NCBI RefSeq assembly: GCF_026341815.1
Contig: NZ_JAPENX010000001.1
Location: 124,001 to 188,000 of the forward strand
Source: Streptomyces sp. NBC_00572
GTDB lineage: Bacteria > Actinomycetota > Actinomycetes > Streptomycetales > Streptomycetaceae
Direction: 5' to 3'
DNA: 64,000 nucleotides
Shown here one piece after another: positions 57,786 through 64,000 of the stretch (within the stretch, counting starts at the first letter, position 1; each line of letters opens with the position of its first letter). The notes beneath the pieces were generated by a model that had not been told where the DNA came from, made no database searches, and saw nothing but the letters and a program-made list of their open reading frames with translations. Position numbers and translations under genes: made by a program.

Positions 57786-59105
57786 CTATCCCTCGTCCGG
57801 ACCGCACGCCTCCTCGAAGAAGTCGAGGTTCTCCTGGAGGGACTTCATCAGCCGGTCCCGTTCCGTCTCGTCGACCTGGACGGGTACGACCCCGGACGCG
57901 TCGGTGAGGCGGCGGAAACCGCCCCGGCTCTCCAGGCGGCCCACCACCCGGATCGGGAGCCCGACGAGATGGGCGTGCCCGGCGGTGCGGTACGCCTCCT
58001 CGTCCAGGCGGACGCGGACGTGCGGGACCTCGGCGCCGCCGAGCACCCGGAGGCGTACGGTGCCCTCGCCGCGCGGCCCGGAGCGGCGCATGCGGACGAC
58101 GGCGCCGGTGAGCCGGACCGGTACGGACGGCTCGCCGGTCAGGTAGCGGGCACTCGCCTCGCGCAGGGCCGGAAGGTCGCCCGGCGAGAACTCGACCGGT
58201 TCGGGCCGGGCGGCGCAGCCCGCGGGCGCCCCGGCCGAGGGGGCCCACTCCAGGGCGATCCGGGCGCCCTCGGTGCCGCGGACGAGGGCGACGAGGGCTT
58301 CGGTGAGTTCTCGGCTGACACCCGCCTCGACGGCGGCGTCGAAGGCCTCCATGCCGCCGGTGGCCCGCTGGTAGTCGGTGGCCTCCCGGGCCGCGTGCAG
58401 CGCGTGGTAGAGCCGGACGGCGATCGGGCGGCCGGGTTCGACGGGCAGGAAGGCGGTGAGGCCGCGCCCGCCGGGTCCCGCGCCGACGACGACGGTCTCC
58501 AGGGAGGTCTGGGCGGGGCGCCGGTGCCTGGCCCCGTAATAGCCGGCCCGGCCGCGTACGGCGAGGGCGCCGGCGAGGAGCAGCTGGCGGGCGGCGGACC
58601 TGAGCTGTTCCTGCACGGTCCAGGGGACGGTGCCGGCCGGGCCCGGGGGCACGTCGCGCCACCAGCGGATCTCGTCGCTGGGCACGGCGAGGCCGGTGAG
58701 GACCTCGCGGGCGGAGGGCGTGGCGCTGTGGGCGAGGGCGGTGAGCGCCTCGCCGAGCAGGTCCTCGCAGTCCGGGAAGGCGCGGCTCTCCGGGACGAGG
58801 AGGCTGGTGCCGGTGCCGCTGCCGGGCGGGGTCCAGCGGCTGTAGCGGCCGGCCGCGCCGCCGCGCCGCCGCCACCCGTGGCGGGCGAGGAGGGCGCCGA
58901 GGACGCGCGGGTCGACCCTGCCCGGGTCGGGCGCGCCCTGGCTGTCGGCCCAGGGGCCGGTGGGCGGGCCGGGGACGCCGGTCCACGGTCCGGGGGTCTC
59001 GCCGGGCGCCGGGTGGGGCCGGTAGGGCGGCGGAACGGCGACGGGGCCGTGTCCGGCCCCGCCCCCTTCGTCCCCGAACCTCGGTTCGTCGATCGGTCGG
59101 TGCAT
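57786..59105 (-). CDS. Unknown protein coupled to the DUF4365 gene
   Basis: I do not recognise this family. The 439 residues begin with a Pro/Gly-rich stretch to about 65. A mixed helical region follows ([19 protein letters not shown], and [25 protein letters not shown] near 245). The C-terminal region from about 330 ([16 protein letters not shown] ... [32 protein letters not shown]) is beta-rich and looks like an OB-fold-type domain. Start ATG at 59105 shares a base with the DUF4365 stop (TGATG), so the two are coupled. There is no transmembrane helix or signal peptide. Confidence 0.75.
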   Translation of the reverse strand: MHRPIDEPRFGDEGGGAGHGPVAVPPPYRPHPAPGETPGPWTGVPGPPTGPWADSQGAPDPGRVDPRVLGALLARHGWRRRGGAAGRYSRWTPPGSGTGTSLLVPESRAFPDCEDLLGEALTALAHSATPSAREVLTGLAVPSDEIRWWRDVPPGPAGTVPWTVQEQLRSAARQLLLAGALAVRGRAGYYGARHRRPAQTSLETVVVGAGPGGRGLTAFLPVEPGRPIAVRLYHALHAAREATDYQRATGGMEAFDAAVEAGVSRELTEALVALVRGTEGARIALEWAPSAGAPAGCAARPEPVEFSPGDLPALREASARYLTGEPSVPVRLTGAVVRMRRSGPRGEGTVRLRVLGGAEVPHVRVRLDEEAYRTAGHAHLVGLPIRVVGRLESRGGFRRLTDASGVVPVQVDETERDRLMKSLQENLDFFEEACGPDEG

Positions 59106-59671
59106 CAAGGTCTCCCTCCCACGCCGACCCGGGTCATGATCTCGCACAGCGCCCGGTCGTCGAAGATCCGTGTCGTCGGTATGCGCACGGTGGTCCGGCG
59201 CTGTCCGGTGACCGGGTGTCCGGCCAGGTTGATCCAGTAGCAGCAGTGCCGCAGGTCGAGCCGGTCGTGACGTGCTCTCAGCCAGTCGTCCTGCGACCTC
59301 GGGACGAGCATCACGACGAGGATCTTGTGTACGGACACCGGGGTCCTGGCGAGTTTCACCAGGTGGTCGTTGTCGAGGGTGAACGAGAACGTGCTTCCGG
59401 CCGGGCGCGGCGGTACCTGGTAGGTGCACTTGAGCTGCACCTTGATGGTCACTTCGTCGTCGACGGTGTGGCCGGGAGAGCCGTGGCTCACGTGCCAGTC
59501 GATGCCGTTGTCCGGAAAGGGCTGGGACAGCGAGCAGCCGGCCGCGGCGGCGACGGCGTGCAGGTATCCCACCTGGAGGGTCTCCATGCAGGCGGTGGTG
59601 GCGAGTGAGCCGCGCGTCGGTGCCAGCCGCTGGGGCGGCAACCCTCCCGACTCGGGCTGGGCGAGCGCCAT
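59105..59671 (-). CDS. DUF4365 protein, PD-(D/E)XK nuclease-like
   Basis: Domain of unknown function predicted to have a restriction-endonuclease fold. The 188 residues contain GIDWHV (D58) and VQLKCT (Q79, K81), spaced as in the D-x(n)-QxK variant of the PD-(D/E)XK site, and the later block YWINLAGHPVTGQR. Start ATG at 59671; in-frame sequence before it lacks support. First of a two-gene unit with the gene after it; a DEDDh exonuclease is divergent just upstream. Confidence 0.8.
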   Translation of the reverse strand: MALAQPESGGLPPQRLAPTRGSLATTACMETLQVGYLHAVAAAAGCSLSQPFPDNGIDWHVSHGSPGHTVDDEVTIKVQLKCTYQVPPRPAGSTFSFTLDNDHLVKLARTPVSVHKILVVMLVPRSQDDWLRARHDRLDLRHCCYWINLAGHPVTGQRRTTVRIPTTRIFDDRALCEIMTRVGVGGRP

Positions 59672-59792
59672 GTCGATTTCCTTCCCCGTCCCTTGTGTTG
59701 TGACCGGTCCGCGTACGGCGCAAACAGTCCGGGTATCACCGTTTCGGGGCAGGGGGTTGGCCATCTGCCGCACGTGTGCAGGGAGTTCAGGG

Positions 59793-60521
59793 ATGACGAT
59801 GCACTGGTACGAAGGGCCCCTGGCCGCTTTCGACACGGAGACCACAGGAGTCGACGTCGAGGGCGACCGGATCGTGTCCGCCGCCCTCGTCGTACAGGAC
59901 ACGGCCGGGGCGCGTCCGCGGGTGACGCGGTGGCTGGTCAATCCGGGCATACCGGTGCCCGAGGGGGCCACCGCCGTGCACGGCCTGACGGACGATCACC
60001 TCCAGCGGAACGGCCGGTGGCCGGCTCCGGTGATGGAGGAGCTGGCGCGCGCGCTGGCCGAGCAGATCGCAGCGGGGCGTCCGCTGGTGGTGATGAACGC
60101 GCCGTTCGATCTGACGATCCTCGACCGCGAGCTGCGCAGACACCGGGCGTCCACGCTCGGCGACTATCTGGCGAGCACCCCGCTGTGCGTCCTCGACCCG
60201 CGGGTCCTGGACAAGCATCTGGACCGCTACCGGAAGGGCCGTCGGACGCTGACGGACCTGTGTGCGCACTACGAGGTGGACCTGGCGGGGGCGCACGACG
60301 CGGCGGCGGACGCGACGGCGGCGCTCGATGTCGTACGGGCGGTGGCGCGGCGTTTCTCGTCCCGGCTCGAACGGCTGACGCCGGCGGAGCTCCATACGCT
60401 GCAGTCGGTGTGGCACGCGGCGCAGGCGCGGGGCCTCCAGGCGTGGTTCACCCGGCAGGGGACGCCGGAGACGGTGGACCCGTCGTGGCCGCTGCGGCCG
60501 GAGCTGGGCACGGCGGCCTGA
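59793..60521 (+). CDS. DEDDh 3'-5' exonuclease (DnaQ-like)
   Basis: The 242 residues show all four metal ligands and the general-base His: D14 and E16 in AAFDTETTG, D106 in MNAPFDLTIL, and H168 with D173 in GAHDAAADA. This is the pol III epsilon-type exonuclease pattern, but no partner domain is attached, so it is probably a free exonuclease. The C-terminal region (ERLTPAELHTLQSVWHAAQARGLQAW) is helical. ATG at 59793 with AGGGAG about 7 bases before. It lies divergent from the DUF4365 gene and ends in a terminator shared with tRNA-Val. Confidence 0.93.
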   Translation: MTMHWYEGPLAAFDTETTGVDVEGDRIVSAALVVQDTAGARPRVTRWLVNPGIPVPEGATAVHGLTDDHLQRNGRWPAPVMEELARALAEQIAAGRPLVVMNAPFDLTILDRELRRHRASTLGDYLASTPLCVLDPRVLDKHLDRYRKGRRTLTDLCAHYEVDLAGAHDAAADATAALDVVRAVARRFSSRLERLTPAELHTLQSVWHAAQARGLQAWFTRQGTPETVDPSWPLRPELGTAA

Positions 60522-60548
60522 ACTCGGCAGGGCGGCCCGACACATGAC

Positions 60549-60582
60549 AGAGGCCGGTCCGTCTTTCGACGGACCGGCCTCT
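60549..60582. terminator. Bidirectional terminator of the exonuclease gene and tRNA-Val
   Basis: A 15-bp perfect stem (60549-60563 with 60568-60582), loop TTTC, lies 27 bp after the exonuclease stop and 7 bp after the tRNA 3' end. Confidence 0.85.
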
Positions 60583-60588
60583 ACCCGG

Positions 60589-60660
60589 TGGGCGATACTG
60601 GGATCGAACCAGTGACCCCTTCGGTGTGAACGAAGTGCTCTCCCGCTGAGCTAATCGCCC
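60589..60660 (-). tRNA. tRNA-Val (CAC), copy 1
   Basis: The minus strand folds as a full cloverleaf: acceptor GGGCGAT/ATCGCCC, D arm GCTC/GAGC, anticodon stem CTTCG/CGAAG with loop TTCACAC (anticodon CAC, reads GUG), T arm ACTGG/CCAGT with loop TTCGATC. The 72-base gene ends at discriminator A; the next bases are CCG, so CCA is not encoded. It differs from copy 2 at two positions. Confidence 0.97.
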
Positions 60661-60699
60661 GGGAACGGGTTGAACCATACAGGCCTTCGCGCCCTTCGT

Positions 60700-61146
60700 T
60701 CAAACCCGTCGCAGGTGGGTGGCGAGTCCGCGTCTTCCCCCGCGCATCATCAGGGCGTGGTTGGCGCGGAACACGGGTCGACCGGGGGCGGCGAGGACGC
60801 GCAGAAGGCGGGCGCGGACCTCGACCTCCTGCTCGTACAGGGCGCGGGTGCCGACGCCGTCCGGGGCGAGGGTCCAGCGGGCCCAGCCCTCCAGGTCGCC
60901 GCCGAGTCCGACCTCCAGGACCCGGGCCGCGGGGTCGCGGCGCAGGGCGCGGGCGGTGACGACGATGTCGTACGGGAGCAGGGAGCGGAAGCGGGCGGTG
61001 CCGGTGATGTCGTCGACGGGGACGACCTCGCGGACCTGGGGCCACCAGCGGGGGTACTCCTCGGCGCGTGCGAGCACGGCGTAGACGACGTCGGGCGGGG
61101 CGGCGAGCCGCCAGACGCTGCGGAAGCGGTACCGGCACCAGTCCAT
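60700..61146 (-). CDS. SRPBCC-fold (polyketide cyclase/START-like) protein
   Basis: Ligand-binding fold; no ligand can be named. The 148 residues have the typical pattern VWRLAAPPDVVYAVLARAEEYPRWWPQVREV at the start (given in part), then alternating beta strands and a long C-terminal helix (RPVFRANHALMMRGGRRGL). ATG at 61146; GGGGG just upstream may serve as ribosome site. It lies between the two tRNA-Val genes, divergent from the large membrane protein gene. Confidence 0.85.
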   Translation of the reverse strand: MDWCRYRFRSVWRLAAPPDVVYAVLARAEEYPRWWPQVREVVPVDDITGTARFRSLLPYDIVVTARALRRDPAARVLEVGLGGDLEGWARWTLAPDGVGTRALYEQEVEVRARLLRVLAAPGRPVFRANHALMMRGGRRGLATHLRRV

Positions 61147-61238
61147 GCCCCCAGTGTGGACGTACTCAGACCGCCGGAGCCGGAAGATGAGTACCCGGAC
61201 GCATTCCCGCCAGGTGTGGCCGGGGCCACACTCCGGAC

Positions 61239-63809
61239 ATGGACAACTCCCTGCCGCCCGCGGACGAGCTGGTGCTCGTCGACCGTGAGCTGGCCCAACT
61301 CGACGCACGCCGGTCCCAGTTGCTGACCCGGCGCGCCTGGCTGATCCAGGTGCTGTACGCGCCGGCCGCCTCGGTGGCGCCGCGGCCCCGCCCGCCGGTG
61401 GCGGACTCGACGCCGCGGAGCGCGCAGAACGTCCTGCTGACGCTCGGCGGCACCCTGCTGACCATCGCGGCGGTGGCGTTCACCCTGGTGAGCTGGGGCT
61501 CGATGGGGATCGGCGGCCGCGCGGCGGTCCTGTTCGCGGTCACCTCGGCGGCCCTGGCGGCGCCGGTTGCGCTGCTGCGCCGGAGCCTGGTGTCGACGGC
61601 CGAGTCGGTGGCGGCGCTCGGGCTGGCCCTGATGGTGCTGGACGCGTACGCGCTGCACCGGGTGGCGCTGCCGGAGACGGACGGCCTCGGGTACACGGCG
61701 GTGGCCGCCGGGGTCCTGGCGGGCGCGTGGACGGCGTACGGCTCGGTCCTGTCCCGGCTGCGGATCCCGCTGCCGGCCGCCGTGGTCGCCGGGCAGCTCC
61801 CGCTGCCGCTGGGCGTGCTCGCGGCCGGGGGCGGACCGACGGCCTTCGCGTGGGCGGCGCTCGTCACGGCCGCGGCAGACGGGGCGATCGTCCTGTGGAC
61901 CCGGCCGGCGGCGGTCCGGATCACGGCGGCCACCGGTGCGACGGCGCTGGGCGGCTGGGCGCTCCTGACGGGCGGCTGGCTCTCGCTCACCTCGCCGTGG
62001 AGTGGCGCGGCGCTGCTCCTGGCCGGTGCGGCGGTGACGCTGTACGTGGCCCGGCGGACGCCCGCGCTCGCGGTGGCGGCCTCGGCGATCGCGGGCCTGG
62101 CGACGGTGACGGCGCTGGGCGGCCTGCTGCGTTCGGCGGTCCCGACGGACTGGACGGTGCCGGCGTACGTGCTGTGCGGGCTGGCCCTGGCATCGGTGTG
62201 GCGCGTGGGAGCGGCTTCGGCTTCGGCTTCGGCTTCGGGATCAGGCCACACCTCGGACTCCACCGTGTCGCGACTGCTGCCGAACGGCGCCCGGCTCGGG
62301 CTGGCCGGTGCGGGGGCCGGAGTCGCCGCGCTCGGGGTCGTCTGGGCGTTGCCGCCGGTGGCGGTGGGGCTCCTGGGGCCGGTGGCCCGGACGACGGAGG
62401 TCTGGTCGGGCGAGCACGCCGAACGCGCGCTGACCTCGTACCCGGGGACGGCCGTCCTGGTCCTGGCGGTGGCCGCCGCCGTCCTCGCGGCGCTCCCCCG
62501 GCTGTGGGCCCGCTGCGGGGCGCTCGCCCTGGTCTGGGCGCTCCTGACCGCCCTGCCGGTCTCCCTCGGCCTGCCGTACGCGGCGACGCTCGCCCTGCAG
62601 CTCCTGACGACCGCGACGGCGCTGGCGTGCGCCGTCCGCCCGGGGCCGCTGACCCGCGGCCTGCCTCGTCCCGAGGCCGGAACCGCCGGAACGGCCGACA
62701 CCCCCGGGGCACCGACGGCGGAGAAGCCTGCCGCGGACGCCCCGGCCGCCGGGACGACCTCCGCCCCTTCCGCTCCGCCCTCGCCGGGCGCACCCTGGCC
62801 CGGCTGGGCGCCCTCTCGGCCCCGCCCTCAGGCTCGCGCCACGGAGCCCGGGACCCTCCTCGGCCTGCTCGCGTACGCCGGCGGTCTGGCCTCGGCCCTG
62901 AGCGCGGTGGCGCTCGCCCTGGACGTCCGGGGGGCCACGTTCGCCGCGCTCGGGATGATGCTCGGGCTCCTCACGGCGGTCGCCTGGCTCGGTACGGACG
63001 TGCGCCGGACGGTTTCGGCCTGCGGAGCCGTGCTCGCGGCGACGGGACTCGTGTTCGCGGTGTCCGCCGCCGGCGGGTTCGAGGACCACTGGACGGCGCT
63101 CACCCTGCTGGTCGTCCCGGCGGCCACGGCGGCCGTCGGCGCCAAGGCCCGCCCGGTGGCCCTCACTGTCGAGATCACCGGCGGGACCGTGGGACTGCTC
63201 GCCCTCGGGATCGCCGCGTCCCGGCCGGCGTTCCTGGCGCTCGCCCTGGCCCTCGGCGGGGTGATCGCGGCGGGGACGGCCGTGCGGCCCGAGCGGCGGC
63301 GGTTCGCCTCGTGGACGGCGGCGGTGCTGTTCCTGCTGGCCACCTGGGTGCGGCTCGCGGTGTGGGAGGTCACGACCCCGGAGGCGTACACGCTGCCCGT
63401 GACCGTGCCCGCCCTCGTCGTCGGGTTCCTGCGGCGGCGCCGGGACCCGGAGGCCTCGTCCTGGACGGCGTACGGCCCCGGTCTCGCGGCGACGCTCCTG
63501 CCGAGCCTCGTGGCGGCCTGGACGGACCCGGAGTGGCCGCGCCCGCTGGCGCTCGGCGTCGCGGCCCTGGCAGTGACGCTGCTCGGCGCCCGCTTCCGGC
63601 TCCAGGCGCTCCTGGTCCTCGGCGGCACGGTGCTCGCCCTGGACGGGCTGCACGAGCTGGCCCCGTACGTGGTGCAGGTGGTGGGCGCGCTGCCGCGCTG
63701 GCTGCCGCCGGCCCTGGCCGGGCTCCTGCTGCTCGCGGCGGGCGCCACGTACGAGCAGCGGCTGCGGGACGCCCGGCGCCTCAGGGACCGGGTCGCGCGG
63801 ATGCGGTGA
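61239..63809 (+). CDS. Large polytopic membrane protein (SCO7613 C-terminal-domain type)
   Basis: The 856 residues start with a short coiled-coil-like segment (ELVLVDRELAQLDARRSQLL), then over twenty hydrophobic segments rich in Ala, Leu and Val. A Pro/Ala linker lies about residues 485-540, splitting it into two membrane halves. No transport or enzyme motif is visible. Such proteins are common in Streptomyces but uncharacterised; the family name is from memory. ATG at 61239. A strong terminator follows. Confidence 0.8.
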   Translation: MDNSLPPADELVLVDRELAQLDARRSQLLTRRAWLIQVLYAPAASVAPRPRPPVADSTPRSAQNVLLTLGGTLLTIAAVAFTLVSWGSMGIGGRAAVLFAVTSAALAAPVALLRRSLVSTAESVAALGLALMVLDAYALHRVALPETDGLGYTAVAAGVLAGAWTAYGSVLSRLRIPLPAAVVAGQLPLPLGVLAAGGGPTAFAWAALVTAAADGAIVLWTRPAAVRITAATGATALGGWALLTGGWLSLTSPWSGAALLLAGAAVTLYVARRTPALAVAASAIAGLATVTALGGLLRSAVPTDWTVPAYVLCGLALASVWRVGAASASASASGSGHTSDSTVSRLLPNGARLGLAGAGAGVAALGVVWALPPVAVGLLGPVARTTEVWSGEHAERALTSYPGTAVLVLAVAAAVLAALPRLWARCGALALVWALLTALPVSLGLPYAATLALQLLTTATALACAVRPGPLTRGLPRPEAGTAGTADTPGAPTAEKPAADAPAAGTTSAPSAPPSPGAPWPGWAPSRPRPQARATEPGTLLGLLAYAGGLASALSAVALALDVRGATFAALGMMLGLLTAVAWLGTDVRRTVSACGAVLAATGLVFAVSAAGGFEDHWTALTLLVVPAATAAVGAKARPVALTVEITGGTVGLLALGIAASRPAFLALALALGGVIAAGTAVRPERRRFASWTAAVLFLLATWVRLAVWEVTTPEAYTLPVTVPALVVGFLRRRRDPEASSWTAYGPGLAATLLPSLVAAWTDPEWPRPLALGVAALAVTLLGARFRLQALLVLGGTVLALDGLHELAPYVVQVVGALPRWLPPALAGLLLLAAGATYEQRLRDARRLRDRVARMR

Positions 63810-63814
63810 AACGC

Positions 63815-63850
63815 CGAAGGCCCGGGACGGTGTTCCGTCTCGGGCCTTCG
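63815..63850. terminator. Bidirectional terminator of the membrane protein gene and tRNA-Val copy 2
   Basis: A 16-bp stem with one G-U (63815-63830 with 63835-63850), loop TGTT, starts 5 bp after the stop and 10 bp past the tRNA gene. Confidence 0.8.
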
Positions 63851-63860
63851 GACCGGGTGG

Positions 63861-63932
63861 TGGGCGATACTGGGTTCGAACCAGTGACCCCTTCGGTGTG
63901 AACGAAGTGCTCTCCCACTGAGCTAATCGCCC
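63861..63932 (-). tRNA. tRNA-Val (CAC), copy 2
   Basis: Same cloverleaf and anticodon CAC as copy 1, with T in place of C in the D loop and loop TTCGAAC in the T arm. Here the bases after the discriminator (63860-63858 on the minus strand) read CCA, so the 3' end is encoded, unlike copy 1. Confidence 0.97.
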
Positions 63933-63985
63933 GGCGCACCGCAAACATTACCGCATGTCAGCGGGGCTCCCGAACCACCCGAGGG

Positions 63986-64000
63986 TCACTCGTCGATCTT
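63986..64000 (-). CDS. 3' end of an unknown gene
   Basis: The minus strand reads Lys-Ile-Asp-Glu-stop at the right edge, 53 bp beyond tRNA-Val. This fits the end of a coding region entering from outside the window. Only four codons are seen, so neither identity nor reality can be confirmed. Confidence 0.3.
   Translation of the reverse strand, partial: KIDE

Noticed and set aside
60589..60660. tRNA gene as an attachment site of an integrated element
   Set aside because: No integrase, excisionase or duplicated tRNA 3' end beside foreign genes; base composition is unchanged.

Overview
The window is a GC-rich actinobacterial chromosome segment, almost certainly Streptomyces. It carries bldD, a long run of housekeeping genes in Streptomyces order, many GTG starts and overlapping stop/start codons, and codon choice that makes long but meaningless open frames on the opposite strand. 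I see no phage, insertion sequence, integrase or CRISPR array. The window looks like conserved core chromosome, with its novelty in RNA leaders, operators, unusual protein variants and a few uncharacterised genes.

Layout. (1) 1-9047, minus: the pyrimidine operon pyrR-pyrB-pyrC-(PH-like protein)-carA-carB-pyrD. It begins with a PyrR-binding RNA hairpin next to the pyrR ribosome binding site, and pyrD runs off the left edge. (2) 9205-9865, plus: bldD, master regulator of development, with a perfect BldD box inside its own promoter. (3) 9929-16713, minus: nusB, efp, an M24 peptidase-like gene, a P-loop kinase-like gene, then aroQ, aroB, aroK and aroC overlapping head to tail. (4) 16828-23851, minus: a small membrane protein, aroE, mltG, ruvX, alaS and two small membrane proteins. 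(5) 24010-26304, plus: an STAND-type ATPase with a helical-repeat tail. (6) 26339-31589, minus: rpsD behind a long structured leader, rarA, a VKOR gene, hisS and a metallo-beta-lactamase-fold hydrolase. (7) 31754-33998, plus: a membrane-anchored cyclophilin and a DUF349 protein. (8) 34062-46991, minus: relA, a small secreted protein, apt, secF, secD, yajC, ruvB, ruvA, ruvC, yebC, pdxT, pdxS and a LemA-like protein. (9) 47095-49906, minus: the phosphatidylinositol mannoside genes pimA, the acyltransferase and pgsA. (10) 50233-54275, plus: an EF-G-like GTPase and a membrane protein. (11) 54336-57637: a HIT hydrolase (minus), a potassium channel (plus) and thrS (minus). (12) 57786-64000: a two-gene unit with a DUF4365 nuclease-like protein, a DEDDh exonuclease, two tRNA-Val(CAC) genes flanking a SRPBCC gene and a large polytopic membrane protein, and the last codons of an unknown gene.

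How the genes relate. Several clusters are complete functional units: de novo pyrimidine synthesis up to orotate with its own RNA-binding regulator; most of the shikimate pathway; the SecDF-YajC secretion accessory complex; the RuvABC Holliday junction resolvasome; PLP synthase PdxST; and the first steps of PIM lipid synthesis. The order efp/nusB ... aro ... alaS ... hisS ... relA-apt-secFD ... ruvBAC-yebC-pdxTS ... pimA-acyltransferase-pgsA-HIT-thrS broadly matches Mycobacterium tuberculosis as I recall it, so the backbone appears ancient. The plus-strand genes between pgsA, HIT and thrS look like later additions to that backbone.
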